Shown here: piece by piece, positions 45,908 to 58,572 of the stretch
Layout of the letters: each line of letters begins with the position of its first letter
Numbering within the stretch: the stretch's first letter is position 1
Assembly (NCBI GenBank): GCA_034509495.1
Contig: CM067518.1
Location: forward strand, 2,308,431 to 2,372,430
Reading direction: 5' to 3'
DNA: 64,000 nt
Origin: Acestrorhynchus altus
Taxonomy: Eukaryota > Chordata > Actinopteri > Characiformes > Acestrorhynchidae
Position numbers and translations under genes: made by a program
The notes under the pieces: model-generated
What the model saw: only the letters and a program-made list of their open reading frames with translations
Told to the model about the DNA's origin: nothing
Databases searched by the model: none

Positions 45908-48900
45908 AGTTCCATGCGGGCCATCTAATGTTAAGGCCCATATGGACTGCAAATCAGGTCTGTTAGCCATGAACTGGACCCACACAGATGGTGCTGATGG
46001 GTACACAGCGAGTGTGTACACTAATAATGGGGATCATCTGCATTGCAACTCCACCTCTCCTTCCTGCAACCTCGGCCCACTTAAATGCGGCACGTCATAC
46101 ACCCTGCAAGTCCGATCCTTCAACGGAACCTGCATAAGCGCGCCCAGCCTACCAGTGACCTTTAACCAAGGTGAGAGAACTTCTCTGTGACAGGTTTTGG
46201 AAATTTAAGAGTGAGAGATTTGAACACCTCTGGAATCTCACACTTCATTAACATATGTTTTTTGTCATTGTTCTGGTTATTTATTAACTGCACTGTTTAA
46301 AATGCTTGTTTTATAGAAGTGGGGAACATGGGTGCTTTGAAATTTGTAGTTTACGGAATGTAGGAAGAACAACATACTTTATTTAAAAACCATATTCAGT
46401 AAAACCATATTAAAGACCCCTACAGTCTAAGCTTTAGGAAAGCACCAGGTCCCCATCTCAGATACAATGACTAACAGACGCCTGTGCTGGCCAGCAGTGC
46501 ACTGGATGTGATCTGGAGAGAGAGCCCCATTTACTCACCCAGAATGGGTGAATGGCCAAGTTTGGACTCATTTGGCAAGCAGCATGACCCAGGATTCGAA
46601 CCTGTGATCCTACAGCCCAGATGTTTCTGCATAAATTTGACCTAAAACTTTTTCACACAAGTCCTTAAAGTAGATATGTTACATATCTGTGAGTCTGATG
46701 AGTATCGACAATGAGTATCGACAACTCCTCTGAGCTCCTCAGAAATCTTCCACAAATGTGTTGTGAGGATCCAATGTCTAGGCTGCAGCCGAGGTGGGCG
46801 GCATTTCTCAGCCGCTACATCACAGAAAGCTGCTCTAAAGTCAAGCATCCTTCCTATATAGCCAAGAATTAGAGCCTATGTTTGGAGCAATACTTCAATT
46901 CAATATTGATGGACATTGAGATGGTCCAGGATCCCCTTCTTCCTCCAGCTCTGATGGAGTTTTTCCTTGCCACTTTTGCCGTTTTTGCTTGCACTTCGGG
47001 GGGTTTATGTATTTATCCTTTGTTTCTTGTGTTGTTCACCTTTGTTTTCTTTATTTCTGTAAAGCTGCTCTGTGACATCAAAAAATATTTGATTTTATTT
47101 GATTGAATCCCATTAATTTCAGGTTTCGCTCTGCAAATGCAAGCAGTGGCACCATTGTAGTGACGATCACCAGGCCTCATTAGAATGATCGAGATTGATC
47201 CAATTTGTGTCCCAAATCAGTCACTAAGCAATGTGTATATGACTGCTAATTTCATGATGAAGGGACCAATAGAAATGCTTCGACACGACATAGAGTTGAC
47301 CCCTTATTCTCTGTGACTTGTATTGCACCCTACGGAGTGCTGTTTGGTGAATACAGACAGAGCAAAGCAAACCGGGTTGAGTTGGTCAAAAGTTATACCA
47401 ATGGGGAAGAAAACAGAATCTACCAGTGGTTAAGTTGGCATGTGCATTCAAACCTACAGCAGCTGCAGGTTCAGGTTTTCATTGGCCTCTCTGTGAAATC
47501 CTCACAGGTCCTTGTGTGCCAACCAATGTGACGGTCAGTGGCACCTGTAGAAACAGCACCACGGTCACCTGGAAAGCCGGCCTGGGAGCTCTGTCCCACA
47601 ATGTCACTGCCACGGCCCACGATCACCAAAGGAACTGTCATTCCAATGGCACCTCCTGTAGCCTGATGGACCTGCAATGCAGCCATGTGTACAACATAAG
47701 CATGGTGGCCATGGATGATTCCTGTACCAGCGTGAATAGTCAGACTGTTGGAATGCAGACAGGTGCGTGTTTGTTGAGTTGTCTTTGACCTTTGATAGTC
47801 AAGCTATTACTTTGTCGTGTTTCACTTCTTGCAAAACATTACATCATCCAGTATACATCCCTTAGAACACACTCGAGACCACTCCTGTTACACCTGTTAT
47901 ACCATTGTAACCTCATTGCAATACTTTACCATCTAAATCTTTCTATAGCAACCACTTAGAAATACCTTAGCAACCAACATCGATTCCATAGCAACTACTA
48001 GTTACAGTTTATCAACAGTCTCGCGACAGACTTACAACACCTTAGGACCTGTTTTGCAACACCTTAGCAACCAATTTGTTACCTTAGCAACAGCATAGTT
48101 CCACCTTACAGTATCAACGACCTCTCAACACCAACCAGCATCCAACATCTATGCCATAGAAACAACACATTACCAACCCCTAACAAGAACTTAGCAACAA
48201 CCTAACAAACACTTCACAACACTATAGCAATGATCTGGAAACCATAGCAACATCCTAGCAACCACCTTAGATACCATAGCATCACCCAATCAACCACTTC
48301 CCAACACCATAGAAAACCACCTAGAAACCGCTTAGCAACACCATAGCAACCACCTTGGATACCATAGCAACCACTTAGTTGCATCATATTAACCAGCCAC
48401 CATCACCAAGGAAACCACCTGGAATAATTTAACTGTATCCCATGTCTCCTTTAGGAAATGCACTTCTAGTTATTAATGAACTAGTGTTTTCTACCTTCCA
48501 CAGTTCCGTGTGCTCCTACCAACATCCACAGTGTCGTCCAGTGCAACAGTAACTCTGTGACACTGGGCTGGGACTTCACCCCCAACGCTGTGGCCTATTT
48601 AGGAAGGGGAATAGGAACTGATGGACATATTGTGACATGTAACAGCACCTATCCTGGATGCCAGTTAACAGGCCTGCACTGCGGGCAGGATTACAAATTC
48701 AGAGTGGCCGCCAGCGATGGCACCTGTATGAGCCCGGACAGTGACCACTACATACTCTCGACAGGTACATTCTTTATAAAGTGTTGTATAAGTTTACTGC
48801 ATTTAAATACAGGTTATAATGTATATATTATTGAAATATATAATACATTTTAATGTCCTTGTCCTCTTGTCTGAATTGTGAACGATTAAAACAGGACTTT

Positions 48901-51900
48901 TATTCATCAGTAACTTCAATACTATGTTTTGTTGTGGCCCCGGTGCAGCCCCTTGTGCCCCGCAGCCTGTTTCCAATTTCCTGCACTGTGACACCAACAC
49001 TTTGAGTGTGAGCTGGGTGCCGGGTGGCACTTCTCTGAACTACAGCGTTCTAGTCAGTCCTGTGAATGGTACTGCACTCACTTGCACCTCCAACAGCTCC
49101 AGCTGCGACATCACAGGGCTTCAGTGTGGTCAGAACTACACCCTCACTGTCACAGCTACCAACAGAGGGTGTACAGGGTCAGCGAGCATCGGTCAGATCA
49201 TCCGGACCGGTATGTGCAGTGGTTCTATTCACAGATAAGAAGAGGTTTAAACGAAGCATCAAAACAAAGCAAACATCTCTTATGTTTTCTTCCTCTCTCA
49301 TCCTTTCCTCCATCATACACCACCCCCCTCGCCCCTGCAGCTCCCTGTGTGCCTGTCTCTGTGAGGGCCAGTGTTTCGTGTGTCAGTAACACAGTGGTGG
49401 CATCATGGGGTCAGACAGTGGGGGCCCTCTCCTACACTAGCGTTCTGACAGGTCCAGGTGGATACACTAGCTCCTGCTCCACCTCCAGTCTCTCCTGCTA
49501 CTTCACTAACCTGACCTGCGCCCAGAAATACAGTGTCCATGTGATTGCGAATGACAACCACTGCAACAGCACCGTCAGTCCGGATGTCTCTGTGACAACA
49601 AGTGAGTGTGTTTGGTAAAGGGGGCTGCAACAGCTTATCAACAGCCCAGCCACAGTCTAACATTCCCTTAAGACCTGCTTAGCAACCAACCTGTAACCTT
49701 AGCAACCACATAGTAACATCTTAACAACCATCAGGTGTGCTATAACAACACTTTAGACCTTCCAACAGAATAGACCTAGAATGGGTTCTGTTCTGGTTCA
49801 TGAACCTAATTGTGAACCAACAAAAGTAGGTTCCAGAACCTGAACATTTTGTTAGTTGCGGGTCAAAGACAAGGTTCTTATAAGCCCGAAACCAGTTCAA
49901 GAACCAGAGTATATTGGTGGAAAAGGCCTAGAAGCATGACTGCTGGACTGAGAGTGCAGGAACAGATGAGCTTCTGTCTCTGACTTTACATCAAGGTGGA
50001 GCAACTAGGTAGGAGTGTTGCTCATGTATGGTCATATTTTCCTTTTCTGGGTGCTTCCATGTATTTTTCTCTGCTCTTTAACATCTACAGGACCTTGTGA
50101 CCCTGGTGCTGTGTATGCTGACCTGCAATGTGGCTCGGGCGCAGTAAATGTGTCCTGGCATGCCAGCGCTGGTGCTGTTGTGTACACTGTCCTAGCCTAT
50201 GGGCAAAACCAGTCAGTCTCTTCCTCTTCGTCCACATCCTCCACCTCCAGCACCCTCACACAGCTGCAGTGTGGAGCCGTGTATAACATTAGTGTGCTAG
50301 CCAGCGACCTCACCTGCAACAGCAGCTCCAACGCTGGAGTCACCCTGAAAACAGGTACGGAGAAGGGGGATGGGAGGTTCTTGCTCCTATTTTACTTTGC
50401 ATAACCGATTGTTTATGTGCGCTTTGAAGAAGAACTATGAACATTTGGGTGCAGAACCTTTGTTATGAATCTATAATCTATAATACATTATTATGTTCTG
50501 TTTGTTATTATTATTTCCACCAACCTGATAATGTGCCTGATATATTAGTATAAACTGGTGTTGCTGAACATTAACCCCCTGTCTCTGTCCCCCCCTGTCA
50601 CTTTTCTTTCTGCTGCAGCCCCCTGTCCCCCCACCCTGCAGTTTTCCTCCCTGAGCTGCATCAATAACCAGGCCCTGGTGTCATGGACTGGTGGCCAGAG
50701 TGCTGTGGGGGTCAGCGTAAACGCCACGTCAGTGCTGGGCTCCTCTGTGATCTGCAGCTCCGCTAACAACAGCTGTGCTCTGCAGGGCCTACAGTGTGGA
50801 CAGACATACGCGGTGCAGGGCACCGTTCAGGGCCTGCACTGTGACAGCAGTCCCAGTGCTCCACTCAGTATAGTCACAGGTACGAGCAATGGTAGGAGCA
50901 GGCAGGAGGTGATACTATGGTTTATTCGGTAACCACTCAACCTTTTCCAGTAACGGGATCAGTATCTACTACGAGTAGTTTCATTTTGATTAGGAATTAT
51001 TCCTGTACCATTACGAATTATTCATTCATTATTACCGTATTTTCTGGACTATAAGCCACAGCGGAATATAAGCTGCACCTCCTTATATTCCGTTTTTTTT
51101 TTAAAAACCTGGAAAATAACATATATAAGAAGAAAAAGCTGCACCTCACTATAAGCTGCGTGGTTTAAAGCGCGGGAAAAAGTTGCGGCTTATAGTCCGG
51201 AAAATACGGTAATTATTTACAGTTCACTCTAACATCTACGACTATTATGACAGCACCACTATGGATTATTCAGTAACCACTATGAATTACTCAATATTTA
51301 CCATGAATTACTCAGTATCTACTATGTATTATTTAATATCCACTATAATTCATTCAGTATCTGCTATGAATTGTTCAGTAAATACTATGAATAGTTCAGT
51401 ATCAAATGATTAAGTATCTACTATGATCTACTTAACGTAAACAATTGGTAAATGAACTATGAATTACTTCAATAACTACTATGAACTATTCAGTATCTAC
51501 CATGAATTTTTCACTAACCGCTATGAATTATTAAGCCTTTACTATGAATCCTTAATGTTGAACAATGGGAGCCATTAGTACTGACTGATTACTGTGTGGT
51601 GCCCCTCTCCACCCCCTCTTACAGCCCCCTGCACTCCTGCGATGGTGAGTGTGAACTACAACTGTCACACAAGCGTGGCAGCGCTGAGCTGGAATGAGAG
51701 TCTGGGGAGAGAAAGGTTTTTGGCCCGTGTGGACTCACGAGACCACTGCGACTTCTGCAGCAGCAATCAGACCTTCTGCTCCATCTCCTCTCTGCTCTGT
51801 GGACACGTGTACAACGTCAGTGTGCTGGCAGTGTCAGGAATCTGCAACAGCAGCAGTGTAGCCAGAACACAGCTGCAGACTGGTATTAACTAGGGTTAAT

Positions 51901-54900
51901 CTAATGTCAGATGTTCAAAGTATAACCCCTGATAGTTTAACCTATCATTCATGCTCTCTTCTCTTCTTCTCCAGCCCCATGTGTTCCTCAGCATGTGTCT
52001 GTGAGTCTGCAGTGTGCCAACAATACTGGCTTCGTCTCCTGGTTGGCTAGTCCTGGTGCTGTGGGCTACAACGTCACTGCTCTGGCACACGACAATGACC
52101 TCAAATTTTGCCAAACCTCAACGACCAGCTGCCAGTTGCCCAACATGCATTGTGCTCAGACTTATGACATTGTGGTCACGCCCTTCTCGAACACATGTGG
52201 CGGGTTCCAGAGCACTACATTCTCCTTCGTTGCAGGTGCGTAAACCAAGAGGGAGGTATTAATAGGCTAGAAAGCTATTAAAAGAAGTTAAAGGGAACAT
52301 CTCCTACACATTTTCTTGCTTATTCCAAATGTAGAAAGAGATTCTGATTGGTTCTTCTGCAGGGTTTGATTCTATTGTCCCGCCCTCAGCTGAAGCAGAG
52401 ATTCTGATTGGTTGTGCAGTTCACAGAGAGATTTTGTTTTATGCTCAGCTGGAATAATCCTTGAAAACAGGATTTATTTGTTTGTTTTTCATGAAACTGT
52501 GATATATTAACTAATATTTATCATTCTAATAAACTATTAAATCAAATATATGTGTCCTCTTCCCTCTCTTAGGTCCATGTCCTCCCACTAATGTCCAGGC
52601 ATCTCTTCGCTGTGACAGTAATGTCATCTCTGTCAGCTGGGTGGCAGCCCTCCATGCCGAAAAGTACATCGCCACGGCAATAGGAACAGACGGCCAAGCC
52701 CACAACTGCAGTACCAACACCACCAGCTGCTCATTCCTGGACCTGCGCTGTGGAGACAACTACACCATTACTGTGGTTACTGTGGAGCGAGGCTGCAAAA
52801 GCAACCCGAGCACACCTGTCAAGCTGAGATCAGGTGAGGGAAGGGGTGGGGCCACTAATGCAACACTAATGCAGTAGAATTTTGGAGACAGACTTCTGCT
52901 CAGTTAGATGTTGAGCTCCAGCTGATACGACGTCCTACTTATGGAGCAATGCAGAGTTACCCACTTCATGTAAATGACCACATTAATACTTGTGTGTGTA
53001 TGTGTGTGTGCGTGTGTCTCCTCCAGCTATCTGTCCTCCAGCCAACACGTCTGCCTATACTGTCTGTAATACCAATGACATTGCCATCACATGGGACCCC
53101 CACCCAGACCTGGGCATCACCTACTTCGTTCTCCTTCAGCAGGACAGTAGATCTAACTCCACCTCCAGAACCACAGCACAAACCTTCACAGTGACTGGGC
53201 TCCAGTGCGGCTGGGCTTTGACAGTGCAAGTGGCAGCACAGGACAGCACTTGCACCAGTGTGTACAGTGCACCTATGACTGTCCATACAGGTGGGGGATG
53301 TTTGGTATAGTACAATAAGGAAACTTACATAAAGTTTTCCAAAAACAGTATAAAACAGGGATATATATATATATATATATATATGGATCAACTGTCCTAA
53401 TGACCATTCAAACACCGTGTCTCCTGCCTTGTTGCACGTAGGTCCATGCTCACCTTCCAGCTTGGCAGCTACGGCAGAGTGTGGCACTAACATTGGACAC
53501 CTCAGCTGGCAAGGAGGAACTGGTGCCCTCCTCTATGTTGCTAGTCTGTTGAGTGACCAGGGTCATGTTGTTACCTGTACGTCCAACACCACATCCTGCA
53601 CAGTAAAGCTGGAGTGTGAACATCATTACACAGCCGTTGTAACCTCCTCCTCTGGGTCCTGCTACAGCACTTCAAACAGCACCATAGAGTTCGACTCAGG
53701 TAAACAGTCACAAACTGCGATGTTGGTGGTTGAAGTATACGCTATGGGTTCTGAATCCTCTCACATCATCATCTGACCCATCTCCCCTCCGTTTCCTACA
53801 GCCCCCTGTCTAGCCAGTAACGTCCAGGCACAGCTGGACTGTAATGCCAACACGGTGGCCGTGCAGTGGGCTGCCATTCAGGGGAATCCTAGTAATTACA
53901 CTGCTCTAGCCGTTGGAGCCAATGGCACACGCTATTCTTGTAACACCACCAGCAACTCATGCACTATCCCGACCTTAGACTGTGGCAACACCTATGGCAT
54001 TGCTGTGACTGCCTCCTCCATCCAGTGCGTAGTCCAGGGTTCTGAGTTCCAGATGCAGTCAGGTATGTATACTTTGAAAGTGAATGCTTACACCATACTG
54101 TGGTGCTTGATTGTTTGTGAACCCTTCGTCAGAAGTCCTAAAAGTAGATAAGGGGAACCAAATCAAATACAAATACAAAAATTATACTTTATTGAGGACA
54201 ATTATCCAAAATGGCATCTGTGAACCTTTGCTCGCAGTATCTGGTGTGACCTCTTTGTGCAGCAAAAACTGCAAATCAATGTTTCTGGTAATATTGCACA
54301 AATTACAACCACCACCGTGTTTCACAGCTAGGTTAAGGTTCTTATGCTAATGCCTGATTTCCTTACATTCGTGACGAAAAACTGCTGCACTCCATTCTCT
54401 TCCTCATGGGTCAGTTTTTATTTGTCCCTGCCTTTCGTTGAGGTGGTACATCCATGCTCTGCAGCCACCAATAGAGACACACCTTCAAAGACTGTAATGG
54501 GAGTGTTTGGGTTTGTTGTTGCTACTTGCTTGCATTTTTTGTTTTTGGACGAAGGTCAGGACTGTGAGGAGGTCAGGGTGTGTGGATGAATGATGAAGGT
54601 ATACACTGTATTTTCTTGTTCCTATCAGCACCTTGTATGGCCAACAGCCCATCGGTTGCACTGGAGTGCAGTACAAATATTGCCAGAGTAACATGGAACA
54701 CCAGAGGGGCACAGCAGTCGTACAAGGTATCAGCTTTGAACCTCACAGGCACGGAAGCCGATTGTACGACCACAGGATCGTCCTGCACCTTTTCCCAGTT
54801 TCAATGTGGAGAGACGTACGCAATTACCGTTACAGGGGTGACGCAGAATTGCAGCAGCCAGCCCAGCACTGCCATGCAGCTCAAAACAGGTGAGGAAAGA

Positions 54901-57900
54901 AAGTACCTGCTGCACAGCTACCTTTGCGAGCTCTAAACATCAATTGAAATGCTGTTGAAATCTAAAGATCTGGCCAATGCTGATACTGTGTCCTCCAGCT
55001 CCCTGTGTCCCCACCCATGTCAAGGCACACTACGACTGTGACACTGCAATCACCTCAGTGGTATGGGACATCATCCGTGGTGCTGACTCTTATGTGGTTT
55101 ACGTGGTGGGTAGCAATGGACACACCACCAACTGCACCAACACTGACACCAACTGTAACTTCCCTTACCTGGCATGTGGACAGAGCTACAATGTCACAGT
55201 CTTTGCAGTGCATGGTTCCTGCATAAGCCTGCCCAGTCAGACCATCACTGTTTCTACAGGTAAAGACTCTGGGACAAAATATGCATGTTCTTTTTCCCAT
55301 TACTCATTGTCCAACCTTTAGAGGCCTAGGCTAAAATTGTGGGATGTTTTTATAGTTTAACATACTTTTTCAAGCATTTATAGGAGACAGTCACACATGC
55401 CAGATCTTGTGATTTTCAGGACATCACTGGCTACTCAAAATTCTTCATTTGAGAGAGTTTAAACATTTGTACAAATCTGACCATATTTTGATAATAAAGG
55501 ACCTTGTGCCTAATTTGTTTTGTGTGTTTTTAGCACTAAAAACCCTTTACATCTCAGACATCCTGCTGGACATTGATCCTCCAGTGTGTGTTTGAGCTGA
55601 AAATGCAAGTTATTTGTAGTCTGCGTGCAGGTTCAGCATGTACATGTGAACAGAGCAGTAAACATGCACTGGAAGCTCCTTTGGCATTTGAACTGGGATT
55701 TAATTCAGTTGGAAATGGGTGAATTGTAGCTGTTTTCTGAGCTGGGTTACTCATCACACAATGATGACAGGGTTAGAAAGGGTAAGTCTTGTAGTTTGTT
55801 ATGATGTCCTGTCCTACGTCCTAGAGTACAGCATGTAACTGCCCACAAAAATGCAGATCTCAGGTTGTAATGGGCCCAAAGCAGATACCCATCAAATAAT
55901 ATAACAATAACTATCACACTATAATGAGTTAGTTTAATAACTCGGTTCAATTTAGCTTTATTTTTTTTTGACTAATCTACTGTGTCTTCCGTCTCTAACT
56001 CCACCACTCCTTCTCTGTCTGTGTAGGGCCATGCATTCATTCTGATCTTCAGGTCTCCCTGGACTGCAGCATTAATTCTGCCCTTGTTTCTTGGACACCG
56101 GGTAGCGGTATTCTGTATTATAACGCCTCAGCCACTGCCTTTAACCTCGACACCAAGAACTGCAGCTCAGCCAGTACTTCATGCAATATAACCCAGCTGC
56201 AGTGTGCTGAGTCCTACCAGTTCAGAGTGTCTGGAGAGGGTCACACCTGTTCAAGTTCTTCTCAAGAGTGGGTGAACATTGCTACAGGTAATGCCCCCAA
56301 TATCTAAACCCAGATACTCCACTAGGGATCATCTCCAATGCTTATGGGGTAACTGTTTTTCCAGTTATGTACACCATAGTGCACCACAGGAGCACTCATA
56401 CTTTGTTAGGACGTGAACATCATGTAAACACCAAAAGCAATGTCCACTGTTGGATAAAAAACCTTCTCTCTTCTGACACACCTTTGTCATCCCTTAGCTC
56501 CATGTCCCCCAACTCAGGTGTCCGTCCAGTCCTCATGTGACTCAGATGTTGCATCTGTTTCCTGGACACACTCTCAGGGTTCGCTCTCCAATGTGGCTGT
56601 TGCCCACGGCAGAGGTCACAGAGCAAACTGCAGCATCAATGGGGCAGCATGCAACATCAGTGGACTGCAATGTGGACAAATATACGAGGTTTTCGTCTCA
56701 GGGGTGCAAAACAGCTGCATTGGTCCAAAGAGCGAGGTCGTCATCCACAAAACTGGTGAGATCATGTGACAGTATCATGTTTTCTTTAGCTTTCTTTAAT
56801 GGACACCACTTGTGGTTCAGTGCCTCGTTTTAACCTGATCCTATTCCTGCAGCTCCATGCATGCCTCTGAACATCCAGACGATGCTGGCGTGCCAGTCAA
56901 CTGTGCTTAACATTACCTGGCAACAGACAGGAGAGGCAACCCACTACCAAGCCAAGGTGCACCGCAGCGATGGTCATGTGATCACCTGTGACACAAGCTC
57001 GCCCTCCTGCGCAGTTTCCAACATCAGCTGTGGTATGACATACGATGTGGTGGTGGTCGCCAAAAACGAGAAGTGCAACAGCACCGTTAGCTCCGTACAG
57101 AGAGTTGTCTCAGGTATGCTTGTAATTTTGACAAACCCTGGATTAGAATAGAAATAAGAACACTAATTTTATTCATAGAGCTTGTAACCTGAAGCAGGAA
57201 CGCCGTGCATCTTCTCAGTGGTCCTCCCTCCCATCTCAACAACTCTTCCTGTTCATTCCGCAGCTCCATGCCCACCCCAAGCTATCAGTGCCGCTCTGGA
57301 CTGTCCTTCTAACACCATCTCAGTCAGCTGGTCCTCCAGTGTGCCTGGCGTCACATACTTGGCACAAGCCATCTCCTCCACCAGCTATAATACATGCAAC
57401 ACCACCAACACAGGCTGCAATATCACTGTGCCGTGTGGCACAGCCTACAATGTCTCTGTAGTGCCCATTCAGAATGGCTGTGCTGGGGCCAATTCACCCT
57501 ACACAGTCGTTCAGGCAGGTCAGTGTTGAACACAAGCACACAAACAGGCACGTGATATGAATTTTCATCAAACATATACGTTTTATAGAATATGTCTTCA
57601 TGCAGTACCCTTGCATTCTTTTCTTTGTGTGTGTGTGTGTGTGTGTGTGTAGCTCCCTGTGCCCCTACTCTGACGAAGGTGCAGATGGACTGCCTGTCGG
57701 ATTCTGCCTGGGTGATGTGGAATGCGTCTGCTGGGGCAGTTTCCTACACTGTCACTGCGACTGGCAGTGTGGGACAGCAGTATGAGTGTAGCTCAAACTA
57801 CAGCCTGTGTGCGGTTTCAGGCTTACTGTGCAGCAAACATTACAACTTCAGCCTGACTGCCTCCAACAACCAGTGCAGCAGCCCAGTCAGCAACACTGTG

Positions 57901-58521
57901 CAGTCAGAGACAGGTGACTGTTCTTCAACTGGTCAACAGAAATATCCACACGTCCATGCTTTCAGGCTGTAAACTGAGTATTAGGATTAAAATGGGGCAA
58001 AGAAACACAGTTGCTTTATTCTGAAGCAGATAGTTCTTCACAGGAAACCCTTGGCTACTCCAATACACCTTCATTTGAGATGTAAAATGAACTTGAACAT
58101 TCGTATGAAAATTTATTTGCATCTACATTATATTAAAACACATTATATCTCATAGATAATGTTGGGACTTGATCATCCAGTGGGTCTTTGTGCTGAAAAT
58201 GAAACAATGTAGATGGTCTGCAATGATTAGACTTATATAATAATACTATGATAATACTTGACAGTATCTTGAACCTGAATGTCCTTAATTAGTTTTGTTA
58301 TTTATGTATGTATCAATATTTGCCTTCCCAGGACTTTTATTCTGAAATTTGAGCAAAGAAATAGAGCAAACAGCCCCTCCCTTTCCATTTTCCATCTATA
58401 ACTGGGTCAGTGATGTCATTAGCCCCGCCCCTTTCAATGAGCAGTTGGAGTCTGCATGCAGGTTGAGGACAGACCAGTAAACAGATAATCATGCCGATCC
58501 CTATTAAAAGCATACTCTCTT

Positions 58522-58572
<51 letters not shown>

